Shown piece after piece: positions 1 through 7,434 of a stretch of DNA of 10,980 nucleotides. Both the position numbers and the translations under genes were made by a program. The notes beneath the pieces are model-generated. The model ran no database searches. It was not told where the DNA came from and saw only the letters and a list, made by a program, of their open reading frames with translations. Each line of letters begins with the position of its first letter. Positions within the stretch are counted from its first letter, which is position 1. Source of the DNA: Pseudomonadota bacterium (GTDB lineage Bacteria > Pseudomonadota > Gammaproteobacteria > Xanthomonadales > Rhodanobacteraceae); NCBI GenBank assembly GCA_021787175.1, contig JAJYMF010000364.1, positions 1 to 10,980 on the forward strand. Direction: 5' to 3'.

Positions 1-1522
1 CTGCGCGCGCATCGGCGCGATTCACTCGGTGGTGTTCGGCGGCTTCGCGGCGCACAACCTGGCCTTGCGCATCGACGACGCGCAGCCGAAGCTGCTGATC
101 GCCGCCGACGCCGGCATGCGCGCCGGCAAGGTGATCCGCTACAAGCCGCTGGTCGATGAGGCCTGCGCGCAGGCGCGCACGCCGCCGCCGAAGGTGCTGC
201 TGGTGCGCCGCGGCCTCGACCCCGATCTGGCGATGATCCCCGGCCGCGACATCGACTACGCGCCGCTGCGCGAGAAGCACCGTGACGCCGAGGTGCCGGT
301 GGCGTGGCTGGAGTCGAACGCGCCGAGCTACCTGCTCTACACCTCGGGGACCACCGGCAAGCCCAAGGGCGTGCAGCGCGACGTCGGCGGCTACGCGGTG
401 GCGCTGGCGCTGTCGATGCGCACGGTGTTCGACGTCGGCCCGGGACAGGTGATGTTCTCGACTTCCGACGTCGGCTGGGCGGTCGGACACAGCTACAACG
501 TCTACGGCCCGCTGATCGTCGGCGCCACCAGCTTGCTGTACGAGGGCCTGCCGACGCACCCGGATGCCGGCATCTGGTGGCAGCTCTGCGCCGAGTACGG
601 CGTGCGCACGATGTTCTCCTCGCCGACCGCGATCCGGGTGCTGAAAAAACAGGACCCGGCCTGGCTGAAAAAGCACGATCTGTCGCAGCTCAAGTGGCTG
701 TTCCTTGCCGGCGAGCCGCTGGACGAGCCCACCGCGACGTGGATCAGCGAGGGTCTCGGCAAGCCGGTGATCGACAACTACTGGCAGACCGAGACCGGCT
801 GGCCGGTGCTGTGCCTGCAGCCGGGGCTGGACCTCAAGCCGGTCAAGTTCGGCTCGCCCGGCCTGCCCAACCTCGGTTACCGCCTGCGCGTGATCAACGA
901 GGTGACCGGCGCCGAGGCTGGTGCCGACGAGAAGGGTGTGCTGGTGATCCAGCCGCCGCTGCCGCCCGGCTGCCTGACCACGATCTGGGGCGATGACGCG
1001 CGTTTTCTCAAGAGCTACTTCAGCCACTTCAAGGAGCTGCTGTACAGCTCGCTGGACTGGGCCATCCGCGACCGCGACGGCTACTTCTTCATCCTCGGTC
1101 GTACCGACGACGTCATCAACGTGGCCGGTCACCGGCTCGGCACGCGCGAGATCGAGGAGGCGGTGTCCACGCACCCGGCGGTGGCCGAGGTCGCGGTGAT
1201 CGGTGCCGTTGACGAGCTCAAGGGTCAGGTGCCGGTGGTGTTTGCGACGCTGCGCAACGCGGCGGCGGATGCCGACGCGCGCGAAGCTGCCGCCGCCGGC
1301 ATGGTCGAGCGCGTCACGTCGATGCTGGGCGGCGTCGCCCGGCCTGCGCGGGTGTACGTGGTCAACGCGCTGCCGAAGACGCGCTCGGGCAAGCTGCTGC
1401 GGCGTTCGCTGCTGGCGCTGACGCAGCAGACGGATCCCGGCGACCTGTCCACCCTCGACGATCCCAACGCGCTGGAGGAGATCAGGCGCGCGCTGGTGCG
1501 CGGACCGGAGTGGCACGCGTAA
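1..1522 (+). CDS. prpE: Propionyl-CoA synthetase (propionate-CoA ligase), 5' end missing
   Basis: Activates propionate to propionyl-CoA through a propionyl-AMP intermediate, feeding the methylcitrate cycle in the cytoplasm. The frame is open from base 2, giving 506 residues. Adenylate-forming (ANL) motifs appear in order: the phosphate-binding loop YTSGTTGKPKG at visible residues 113-123, WQTETGW at 261-267, GRTDDVINVAGHR at 366-378, and the C-terminal PKTRSGKLLRR with catalytic lysine K464. In the Salmonella enzyme this lysine is K592, so about 128 N-terminal residues lie outside the window; the full protein would be about 634 residues, as expected for PrpE. The opening residues (ARIGAIHSVVFGGFAA) are internal family sequence, so the GTG at 29 is not the start. 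prpB follows 82 bp downstream on the same strand. Acetyl-CoA synthetase is the nearest alternative; length and prpBC context favour PrpE. Confidence 0.93.
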   Translation, partial: CARIGAIHSVVFGGFAAHNLALRIDDAQPKLLIAADAGMRAGKVIRYKPLVDEACAQARTPPPKVLLVRRGLDPDLAMIPGRDIDYAPLREKHRDAEVPVAWLESNAPSYLLYTSGTTGKPKGVQRDVGGYAVALALSMRTVFDVGPGQVMFSTSDVGWAVGHSYNVYGPLIVGATSLLYEGLPTHPDAGIWWQLCAEYGVRTMFSSPTAIRVLKKQDPAWLKKHDLSQLKWLFLAGEPLDEPTATWISEGLGKPVIDNYWQTETGWPVLCLQPGLDLKPVKFGSPGLPNLGYRLRVINEVTGAEAGADEKGVLVIQPPLPPGCLTTIWGDDARFLKSYFSHFKELLYSSLDWAIRDRDGYFFILGRTDDVINVAGHRLGTREIEEAVSTHPAVAEVAVIGAVDELKGQVPVVFATLRNAAADADAREAAAAGMVERVTSMLGGVARPARVYVVNALPKTRSGKLLRRSLLALTQQTDPGDLSTLDDPNALEEIRRALVRGPEWHA

Positions 1523-1570
1523 GCCGCGGCGCGCAAGCGGACGCGGGCGCCCGGGCAGGGCGCGAGCCAG

Positions 1571-1600
1571 ATCGGCTAAAATTGCGTTTTGCCGCGGAGG
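1571..1600 (+). promoter_or_regulatory. Candidate -10 element (TAAAAT) and RBS ahead of prpB
   Basis: The 82-bp prpE-prpB spacer contains TAAAAT at 1577-1582, a good -10 hexamer, with no convincing -35. CGGAGG at 1595-1600 lies four bases before the prpB ATG and serves as its ribosome binding site. If the -10 is used, the transcript would have a leader of only about 15 bases. The element suggests that prpBC can be transcribed separately from prpE. The 14 bases at 1571-1584 closely resemble a block upstream of prpD. Confidence 0.4.
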
Positions 1601-1604
1601 CCGC

Positions 1605-2531
1605 ATGAGCCTGACTCCCACTCCGGGTGCGCGTTTTCGCGCCGCCGTCGCCGCCGAGAGGCCGCTGCAGATCGTCGGTGCGATCAACGCCTACGCCGGC
1701 CGGCTCGCCGAGGCCAGCGGTTTCAAGGCCCTGTACGTGTCCGGAGGCGGCGTCGCCGCCTGCAGCCGCGGCATTCCCGACCTCGGCATCACCACGCTCG
1801 AGGATGTCGCCATTGACGTCGAGCGCCTGACCGGCGTGACCGACCTGCCGATGCTGGTCGACATCGACACCGGCTGGGGCGGGGCGTTCAACATCGCGCG
1901 TGCGATCAGGACCATGATCCGCGCCGGCGCCGGCGCCGTGCATATCGAGGATCAGGTGCAGGCCAAGCGCTGCGGCCATCGTCCCGGCAAGGGGCTGGTG
2001 CCGAAGGAGGACATGGCCGATCGTGTCAAGGCGGCGGTCGACGCGCGCACCGATGAGCAGTTCGTGATCATGGCGCGCACCGACGCGATCGCGGTCGAGG
2101 GCCTGGACGCGGCAATCGCGCGTGCGCGCCTGTGCGTCGAGGCCGGCGCCGACATGATCTTCGCCGAGGCCGTGACCGAGCTGCCGATGTACCGCGCGTT
2201 CAAGGACGCCGTGGGCGTGCCGGTGCTGGCCAACATCACCGAGTTCGGCAAGACCCCGCTGTGGAGCACGCAGGAACTCGCGGCGGTCGGCGTCGACATG
2301 GTGCTGTATCCGCTGTCGGCGTTTCGCGCCATGGCCAAGGCGGCGCTCGATGTCTATGGCGCCATCCGCCGCGACGGACATCAGCGCGCCGTGATCGAGA
2401 CCATGCAGACGCGCAGCGAGCTGTACGACACGCTGGGTTACTGGGATTACGAGCGCAAGCTGGATGCGCTGTTCGGCGACGTCGAGAAGAAACAGCCCAA
2501 GGAAACCAAGGAGGCCAGCTTCGATGAGTGA
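1605..2531 (+). CDS. prpB: 2-methylisocitrate lyase
   Basis: Last step of the methylcitrate cycle: Mg2+-dependent cleavage of 2-methylisocitrate to pyruvate and succinate. The 308-residue protein is of the isocitrate lyase/PEP mutase superfamily, a TIM-barrel fold. Visible signatures are SGGG at 46-49, D59 in GIPDLG, the metal-site pair D86/D88 in VDIDTG, the catalytic loop KRCGH at 121-125 with the active cysteine C123, R158 in MARTD, and E188 in FAEA. The KRCGH loop, and a length near 300 residues instead of 430 or more, separate it from isocitrate lyase proper. The ATG at 1605 follows CGGAGG. The stop overlaps the prpC start by 8 bp, so translation is probably coupled. Confidence 0.96.
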   Translation: MSLTPTPGARFRAAVAAERPLQIVGAINAYAGRLAEASGFKALYVSGGGVAACSRGIPDLGITTLEDVAIDVERLTGVTDLPMLVDIDTGWGGAFNIARAIRTMIRAGAGAVHIEDQVQAKRCGHRPGKGLVPKEDMADRVKAAVDARTDEQFVIMARTDAIAVEGLDAAIARARLCVEAGADMIFAEAVTELPMYRAFKDAVGVPVLANITEFGKTPLWSTQELAAVGVDMVLYPLSAFRAMAKAALDVYGAIRRDGHQRAVIETMQTRSELYDTLGYWDYERKLDALFGDVEKKQPKETKEASFDE

Positions 2532-3678
2532 CATGGCGCAGCAAATGCTTCCCAAGGCCAAGAAGTCGGTCGCGCTGTCCGGCGTCGTCGCCGGCAACAC
2601 CGCGATCTGCACCGTCGGTCGCAGCGGCAACGACTTGCATTATCGCGGCTACGACATCCATGACCTGGCCACCAAGGCCGGCTTCGAGGAGGTCGCGTTT
2701 CTGCTGGTCTACGGCGTGTTGCCGACCTGGTCCGAGCTCAACGCCTACCGGCTCAAGCTCAAGCGCTTGCGCGGCCTGCCGGCGCCGGTCAAGGGCGCGC
2801 TGGAACTGCTGCCGGCGTCCACGCATCCGATGGACGTGATGCGCACCGGCGGCTCGGTGCTCGGAACCGTGCTGCCCGAGAAGGACGACCACAACCCCGC
2901 CGGCGCGCGCGACATCGCCGATCGCCTGATGGCGAGCTTCGGCTCGATGCTGCTGTACTGGCACCACTGGAGCCACAACGGCAAGCGCATCGAGACCGAA
3001 ACCGACGACGACTCGATCGCCGCGCACTTCCTGCACCTGCTGCACGGGCGCAAGCCCAGCGAGCTACACGCGCAGGCGCTGGACAAGTCGCTGGTGCTGT
3101 ACGCCGAGCACGAGTTCAACGCCAGCACCTTTGCCGCGCGCGTGATCGCCGGCACCGGCTCGGACCTCTACTCGTCGATCACCGGCGCGATCGGCGCACT
3201 GCGCGGGCCCAAGCACGGCGGTGCCAACGAGGTGGCGATGGCGATCATTGCCCGCTACCGCAGCGCCGACGAGGCCGAGGCCGACATCCGCGCACGCGTG
3301 GAGCGCAAGGAGATCGTGATCGGCTTCGGTCATCCGGTGTACGCCATCGGCGACCCGCGCAATCCGATCATCAAGGAGATCAGCCGCAAGCTGTGCACCG
3401 AGGGCGGCAACCCGCGCCTGTTCGAGGTCTCCGAGCGCATCGAGCGGCTGATGTGGGACCTGAAGAAGATGTTCCCCAACCTCGACTGGTACTCGGCCAG
3501 CAGCTATCACATGCTGGGCGTGCCGACGGCGATGTTCACGCCGCTGTTCGTGATCGCACGCACCGCGGGCTGGAGCGCGCACGTGATCGAGCAGCGCGAG
3601 GACGGCAAGATCATCCGCCCCAGCGCCAACTACACCGGTCCCGACGACCGCGTCTACGCGCCGATCGAGAAGCGTTGA
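2524..3678 (+). CDS. prpC: 2-methylcitrate synthase
   Basis: Condenses propionyl-CoA with oxaloacetate to 2-methylcitrate, entering the cycle. The product is 384 residues, close to the 389 of the E. coli protein. The citrate-synthase catalytic triad is visible: H231 in GPKHGGAN, H270 in GFGHPVY and D321 in NLDWYSAS. The C-terminal stretch NYTGPDDRVYAPIEKR (369-384) is characteristic of PrpC and of short citrate synthases. The ATG at 2524 is chosen because AAGGAGG at 2508-2514 lies nine bases upstream; the ATG at 2533 would be too far. The frame is open further upstream to 2464, but that part overlaps prpB and is not PrpC-like. The gene ends 13 bp before the end of the oppositely oriented fadH. 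Plain citrate synthase is unlikely given the prpB neighbour. Confidence 0.95.
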   Translation: MSDMAQQMLPKAKKSVALSGVVAGNTAICTVGRSGNDLHYRGYDIHDLATKAGFEEVAFLLVYGVLPTWSELNAYRLKLKRLRGLPAPVKGALELLPASTHPMDVMRTGGSVLGTVLPEKDDHNPAGARDIADRLMASFGSMLLYWHHWSHNGKRIETETDDDSIAAHFLHLLHGRKPSELHAQALDKSLVLYAEHEFNASTFAARVIAGTGSDLYSSITGAIGALRGPKHGGANEVAMAIIARYRSADEAEADIRARVERKEIVIGFGHPVYAIGDPRNPIIKEISRKLCTEGGNPRLFEVSERIERLMWDLKKMFPNLDWYSASSYHMLGVPTAMFTPLFVIARTAGWSAHVIEQREDGKIIRPSANYTGPDDRVYAPIEKR

Positions 3679-3691
3679 CCGCGGCGCGCCG

Positions 3692-5710
3692 TCAGAGCGT
3701 CGCCGCGAGCGCGGTCGCCTGGGCGATCGCGCGCTTGGCGTCGAGTTCGATCGCGACGTCGGCACCGCCGATGCGATGCACCGCCACCCCGCGCGCAGCC
3801 AGCGCGTCGGCCAGCGCGCGCTGCGGTTCCTGACCGGCGCAGACGACGACGTGATCCACCTCGAGCAGGCGCGCCGCGCCGTCGATCACGACGTGCAGAC
3901 CGGCGTCGTCGATGCGCCGGTACTGCACGCCACCCAGCATCTGCACGCCCTTGGCCTTGAGCGTGGCGCGGTGCACCCAGCCGGTGGTCTTGTTGAGCCT
4001 CCTGCCGGGGCGGCCAGGCGAGCGCTGGAGCAGCCAGATCTGCCGCGCCGGCGGTTCGGGGGCGGGTTTCAGCAGGGCGCCGCGTGCCGCCAGGCTCATG
4101 TCCACGCCCCACTCGTGCGTCCAGCGCGCGACGTCGGTGGTGGGCGAAGGCGGCGGCTGCACCAGGAACTCGGCGACGTCGAAGCCGATGCCGCCGGCAC
4201 CGACGATGGCGACGCGCGGCCCGACCGCGGCGTCGCGCGCCAGCACGTCGAGGTAGCTCAGCGTCTTGGGATGATCCTCGCCGGGGATGCCGGCGCGCCG
4301 CGGACTGACGCCGGTGGCGATGATCACCGCGTCATAGCCCGTGGCCAGCGCGTCGGCGGTGGCTTCCTGGCCCAGCCGCAGATCCACCCCGGTCTGCTCG
4401 ATGCGTCCCGCGAAGTAGCGCAATGTCTCGGCGAACTCCTCCTTGCCGGGGATGCGTTTGGCGAGATTGAACTGGCCGCCGATGCGCGGCTCGCGCTCGT
4501 ACAGCGTCACCGCGTGGCCGCGCTCGGCCAGCGTCGTGGCGCAGGCGAGGCCGGCCGGCCCGGCGCCGACGACGGCGTAGCGTTTTTTCTGCGCGGCCGG
4601 CGCCAGTACCCGCTCGGTCTCGTGGCAGGCGCGCGGATTGACCAGGCACGAGGCGCGCTTGTTCTCGAACACGTGATCGAGACAGGCCTGGTTGCAGGCG
4701 ATGCAGGTGTTGATGTCGGCGGCACGGTCCGCGCGTGCCTTGGCGACCCAGTGCGGATCGGCCAGCAGCGGCCGCGCCATCGACACCATGTCGGCGTCGC
4801 CCGCGGCCAGCACGCGCTCGGCGACCTCGGGCATGTTGATGCGGTTGGTGGTGATCAGTGGGATCTTCACCTCGCCCTTGAGCCGCCGCGTCACCCAGGC
4901 GAAGGCGGCGCGCGGCACGCTGGTGACGATGGTCGGCACGCGCGCCTCGTGCCAGCCGATGCCGGTGTTGATCAGTGTCGCGCCGGCCGCCTCGACCGCC
5001 TTGGCCAGCGTCACGATCTCGTCCCAGGACTGGCCGCCCTCGACCAGGTCCAGCATCGACAGGCGATAGATGATGATGAAGTCGGACCCCGCGCGCTCGC
5101 GCGTGCGGCGCACGATCTCGACCGCGAAGCGCATGCGGTTCTCGTGGCTGCCGCCCCAGCGGTCCGTGCGCCGGTTGCTGCGCGCGGCGAGGAACTGGTT
5201 GATCAGGTAACCCTCCGAGCCCATCACCTCGACGCCGTCGTAGCCGGCCTCGCGCGCCCGTGCCGCACAGCCTGCGAAGTCATCGATCGTGCGCTCGACC
5301 CCGCGCCCCGTGAGCGCACGCGGGGTGAACGGCGTGATCGGCGATTTGATTCTCGACGGTGCCACCGACAGCGGGTGATAGCCGTAGCGCCCGGCGTGCA
5401 GGATCTGCAGGCAGATGCGCCCGCCCTCGGCATGCACCGCGTGCGTGACCTTGCGATGGCGGGCGACGTGCCACGGCAGCGACAGTCGCCCCGAAAACGG
5501 CTTCAGCCAGCCCGCGATGCCGGGCGCGATGCCGCCGGTGACCATCAGACCGACGCCGCCGCGCGCGCGTTCGGCGAAGTAGGCCGCCAGCTTGTCGTAG
5601 TCGCGCGCGCGGTCCTCCAGCCCGGTGTGCATCGAGCCCATCAGCACGCGGTTGGGCAGGGTGACAAAGCCGAGATCGAGCGGCGCGAACAGGTGCGGGT
5701 AGACGGTCAT
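3692..5710 (-). CDS. fadH: NADPH-dependent 2,4-dienoyl-CoA reductase
   Basis: Auxiliary beta-oxidation enzyme that reduces 2,4-dienoyl-CoA from unsaturated fatty acids, using FMN, FAD and a [4Fe-4S] cluster. From the ATG at 5710 it has 672 residues, equal to E. coli FadH. The N-terminal Old-Yellow-Enzyme barrel carries the catalytic tyrosine Y168 (SEGYLINQFL) and histidine H254 (GIGWHEAR). Cluster ligands are C336, C339, C343 and C355 (CIACNQAC, then ASC). The C-terminal part has two dinucleotide-binding loops, VVGAGPAG (about 380) and VGAGGIGFD (about 503). A TTG at 5728 would add six residues, but family proteins begin at the xYPxLFAPLDLG segment and the TTG lies inside a palindrome, so ATG is preferred. 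Neither start has a clear Shine-Dalgarno. The gene converges on prpC with no space for a terminator. It could share a role with prp genes in fatty-acid catabolism. Confidence 0.95.
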   Translation of the reverse strand: MTVYPHLFAPLDLGFVTLPNRVLMGSMHTGLEDRARDYDKLAAYFAERARGGVGLMVTGGIAPGIAGWLKPFSGRLSLPWHVARHRKVTHAVHAEGGRICLQILHAGRYGYHPLSVAPSRIKSPITPFTPRALTGRGVERTIDDFAGCAARAREAGYDGVEVMGSEGYLINQFLAARSNRRTDRWGGSHENRMRFAVEIVRRTRERAGSDFIIIYRLSMLDLVEGGQSWDEIVTLAKAVEAAGATLINTGIGWHEARVPTIVTSVPRAAFAWVTRRLKGEVKIPLITTNRINMPEVAERVLAAGDADMVSMARPLLADPHWVAKARADRAADINTCIACNQACLDHVFENKRASCLVNPRACHETERVLAPAAQKKRYAVVGAGPAGLACATTLAERGHAVTLYEREPRIGGQFNLAKRIPGKEEFAETLRYFAGRIEQTGVDLRLGQEATADALATGYDAVIIATGVSPRRAGIPGEDHPKTLSYLDVLARDAAVGPRVAIVGAGGIGFDVAEFLVQPPPSPTTDVARWTHEWGVDMSLAARGALLKPAPEPPARQIWLLQRSPGRPGRRLNKTTGWVHRATLKAKGVQMLGGVQYRRIDDAGLHVVIDGAARLLEVDHVVVCAGQEPQRALADALAARGVAVHRIGGADVAIELDAKRAIAQATALAATL

Positions 5711-5725
5711 GGCGATCGGCTGATT

Positions 5726-5768
5726 CAAACGATCGTTCGATCATCGCCGCTGGCCGGCTCGGCGGCAA
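5726..5768 (-). promoter_or_regulatory. Candidate fadH promoter with PsrA-like palindromic operator
   Basis: On the - strand, TTGCCG (5768-5763) and GATGAT (5745-5740) are spaced 17 bp apart, giving plausible -35 and -10 hexamers. Immediately downstream is AACGATCGTT (5728-5737), a perfect 10-bp palindrome, within the + strand arrangement CAAAC-GATC-GTTCG (5726-5739). The PsrA box described in Pseudomonas is G/CAAAC-N2-4-GTTTG/C; this site differs from it at one position. It would overlap the expected transcription start about 20 bp before the fadH ATG, a repressor position. The match is seen in the sequence; control by PsrA or another TetR-type fatty-acid regulator is inference. Confidence 0.4.
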
Positions 5769-5777
5769 GCACTCCGG

Positions 5778-6005
5778 TCACTTGCCGGTGACATCTCCGC
5801 CGTCTGCGCGGTATTCGAGCAGATCGCCCGGCTGGCACTCCAGCACGGCGCAGATCGCCGCCAGCGTCGCGAAGCGCACGCCCTTGACGCGGCCCTGCTT
5901 GAGCAGCGAGAGGTTGGCCTCGGTGATGCCGATGCGTGCGGCCAGATCCTTCGACTTCATCTTGCGCCGCGCCAGCATCACGTCGAGGTTGACGAGGATC
6001 GGCAT
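5778..6005 (-). CDS. Small XRE/YozG-type HTH regulator, partner of DUF2975 protein
   Basis: A 75-residue protein that is almost entirely one Cro/CI-type helix-turn-helix domain: MLARRKMKSKDLAARIGI (about 10-27), a recognition helix around TEANLSLLKQG (28-38), then ATLAAICAVLECQPGDLLEY, the typical ending of this subfamily. It probably binds DNA as a dimer. The ATG at 6005 overlaps the TGA of the preceding DUF2975 gene as TGATG, so it should be translated by re-initiation. An in-frame extension to 6074 lies inside the DUF2975 gene and is Arg-rich, not family-like. In this family such regulators are commonly found beside DUF2975 membrane proteins. Its target is not known; autoregulation through the dyad upstream of the pair is a reasonable guess. 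Confidence 0.85.
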   Translation of the reverse strand: MPILVNLDVMLARRKMKSKDLAARIGITEANLSLLKQGRVKGVRFATLAAICAVLECQPGDLLEYRADGGDVTGK

Positions 6006-6592
6006 CAGACGAACCCGCGGTTTTCGTCGGCGGCGCGTACGCCTTCGCGCACGATGCCCGCGACGGCATAGCACACGAACACGCCGATCAGACTGATCAG
6101 AAATCCGCTGTTGAAGCCAAGGCCGATGCGGATGGTTTGCAGGCGCACCAGTTGCGGCAGGATCAACCCGGCGAACAGGTTCAAGCCGAGCAGATGACCC
6201 AGCCAGCGGAAGCGCGAGGCGACGAGGATGCTCAACAAGGGCCCGCGATCGAGCGCCTTGCCCAAGCGCCGTAACTGTGCAAAACAGGCGAATGCCGAGG
6301 CGGCCAGGAGCAACACCACCGACACGGCCATGGCTGGCGGCACGCGAGCGAGGCTGTCTGGCCCGAGACCCGCCAGTTGCAGGAACGGTCTCGCGCCCGA
6401 TTTGCCCGCGTAGGCCTCACTCACCGCGAAGGCCAGCAACAATCCGCCGAGCACGGTGGCGAACATCCCCAGACTGGCCAGCGACATCAGGCCGCCGGCA
6501 TAGCCGCGCATCCGTTCCTGTGCCGTGCGCTGGCGCAGCGTCAGAAACCGCGCCCAGCGCGGATGGCGCCGGCAGAACTCGGACAGGCTCAT
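6005..6592 (-). CDS. DUF2975 family membrane protein
   Basis: A 195-residue integral membrane protein with four hydrophobic segments, about residues 35-58, 87-106, 131-149 and 160-181, and a charged, Arg-rich N-terminus (RRHPRWARF) that should stay in the cytoplasm. The layout, the RLGKALDRGPLL stretch between helices 2 and 3, and the polar tail (REGVRAADENRGFV) match DUF2975. No catalytic residues are apparent, and the family's biochemical function is not known to me. The ATG at 6592 is supported by AGGGGA (6604-6599) six bases upstream. It is the first gene of a two-gene unit with the XRE regulator. By analogy with other membrane-protein/HTH pairs it may sense or modulate the regulator, but nothing in the sequence proves it. 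Confidence 0.8.
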   Translation of the reverse strand: MSLSEFCRRHPRWARFLTLRQRTAQERMRGYAGGLMSLASLGMFATVLGGLLLAFAVSEAYAGKSGARPFLQLAGLGPDSLARVPPAMAVSVVLLLAASAFACFAQLRRLGKALDRGPLLSILVASRFRWLGHLLGLNLFAGLILPQLVRLQTIRIGLGFNSGFLISLIGVFVCYAVAGIVREGVRAADENRGFV

Positions 6593-6608
6593 GCTTCATC
6601 CCCTATCG

Positions 6609-6645
6609 CAACGATAAATTGTATTAAAACAATAAAATATCGTTG
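6609..6645 (-). promoter_or_regulatory. AT-rich promoter region with inverted repeat upstream of DUF2975/XRE pair
   Basis: This segment is strikingly AT-rich inside GC-rich surroundings. It contains CAACGATA (6609-6616) and its exact inverse TATCGTTG (6638-6645), centred near 6627, plus an inner pair ATTGT (6618-6622) and ACAAT (6629-6633) with a slightly shifted centre. On the - strand TACAAT (6623-6618) is a good -10 candidate, but no strong -35 is visible. The dyad would cover the promoter and so suits a repressor operator. The coupled XRE protein is the natural candidate; this is inference. Confidence 0.5.
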
Positions 6646-6692
6646 TGCAAGAGGGTTGACGTGTCGGATGCACCACCGCGCGGCAACCGTGT

Positions 6693-7373
6693 TCAGCCGG
6701 CGACGCCGCGCGCGCCGCGCTGCTGCATCCACCAGCCGCCGCCGCAGAGGACCAGCACCAGAGCGGCCTCCAGCGCATAGCCGGCCCACGGACGCTGCGC
6801 GAACCAGATTCGGGTCAGCAGATCGTGGCTGAGCATGCGCCCCGCGGTCCAGGCGATGGCGGCAGCACCGAGGTAGACCACGATCGGGAAGCGCTCGATC
6901 AGCTTCAGGATCAGGGTCGAGCCGTAAACCACCAGCGGCACGCTGATCAGCAGGCCCAGCACCACCAGCGAGAAACGGCCGTGCGAGGCACCGGCGACGG
7001 CGAGCACGTTGTCGAGGCCCATCAGCGCGTCGGCGATCACGATCGTGCGCATCGCCGCCCAGAAGTCCGCCGCCGGCTTGATCGCGTGCCCGCCATCGTC
7101 CTGGCGCAACAGCTTCCAGGCAATCGGCAGCAGCAGCAGGCCGCCGGCCAGCATCAGGCCAGGCAGCTTCAGCAGCCACACCACGATCGCGGTCATGACG
7201 ATGCGCACGGCGATGGCGCCCAGCGTGCCCCAGAAGATCGCCTGCCTCTGCAGGTGCTTGGGCAGGTTGCGCGCGGCCAGTGCGATGACGATGGCGTTGT
7301 CGCCGGCCAGCACCAGGTCGATCAGGATGATCGCGGCAAGGCCGGACCAGAACGTGGACGCAAGGGGATTCAT
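6693..7373 (-). CDS. TerC/YjbE-family membrane protein, probable Mn2+ exporter
   Basis: A 226-residue integral membrane protein built from two similar halves. Each carries an acidic metal-site motif in a helix: IDLVLAGDNAIV (18-29, with D19, D25 and N26) and IADALMGLDNVL (113-124, with D115, D121 and N122). About seven hydrophobic segments are visible. TerC relatives under manganese riboswitches act in Mn2+ efflux or in metal loading of exported proteins. The upstream yybP-ykoY riboswitch makes a manganese role likely, though transport was not shown for this protein. The ATG at 7373 is chosen because CGGAG (7383-7379) precedes it by five bases; the frame stays open to 7457, but that stretch is the riboswitch leader. 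A tellurite-resistance role, suggested by the family name, has no support here. Confidence 0.9.
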   Translation of the reverse strand: MNPLASTFWSGLAAIILIDLVLAGDNAIVIALAARNLPKHLQRQAIFWGTLGAIAVRIVMTAIVVWLLKLPGLMLAGGLLLLPIAWKLLRQDDGGHAIKPAADFWAAMRTIVIADALMGLDNVLAVAGASHGRFSLVVLGLLISVPLVVYGSTLILKLIERFPIVVYLGAAAIAWTAGRMLSHDLLTRIWFAQRPWAGYALEAALVLVLCGGGWWMQQRGARGVAG

Positions 7374-7379
7374 GCAGGC

Positions 7380-7408
7380 TCCGGCGCGCCGTGCAGGACA
7401 GCGCCGGA
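7380..7408 (-). promoter_or_regulatory. Ribosome-site-sequestering hairpin of the TerC leader
   Basis: TCCGGCGC (- strand 7408-7401) is the exact inverse of GCGCCGGA (7387-7380), giving an 8-bp GC-rich stem with a 13-base loop. The 3' arm contains CGGA of the CGGAG ribosome binding site (7383-7379) of the TerC gene. The hairpin can therefore block translation, and it sits where a riboswitch expression platform is expected. Translational control is inferred from this geometry; no terminator with a U-run is seen in the leader. Confidence 0.65.
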
Positions 7409-7434
7409 CATGGGCGCGCGCCCGTCCGCCGCTG

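Noticed and set aside
1482..2630. Long - strand open frame opposite prpB
   Set aside because: It is antisense to PrpB, which has its full catalytic set, and shows no recognisable domain.
5711..5728. TTG start for fadH, adding six residues
   Set aside because: It lies within the candidate operator and has no RBS, and homologues begin close to the ATG at 5710, which gives the standard 672 residues.
3776..5791. Long + strand open frame (671 codons) across fadH
   Set aside because: It is antisense to a complete FadH with all catalytic and cluster residues. The predicted protein is His/Arg/Ala-rich low-complexity sequence typical of a GC-rich shadow frame.
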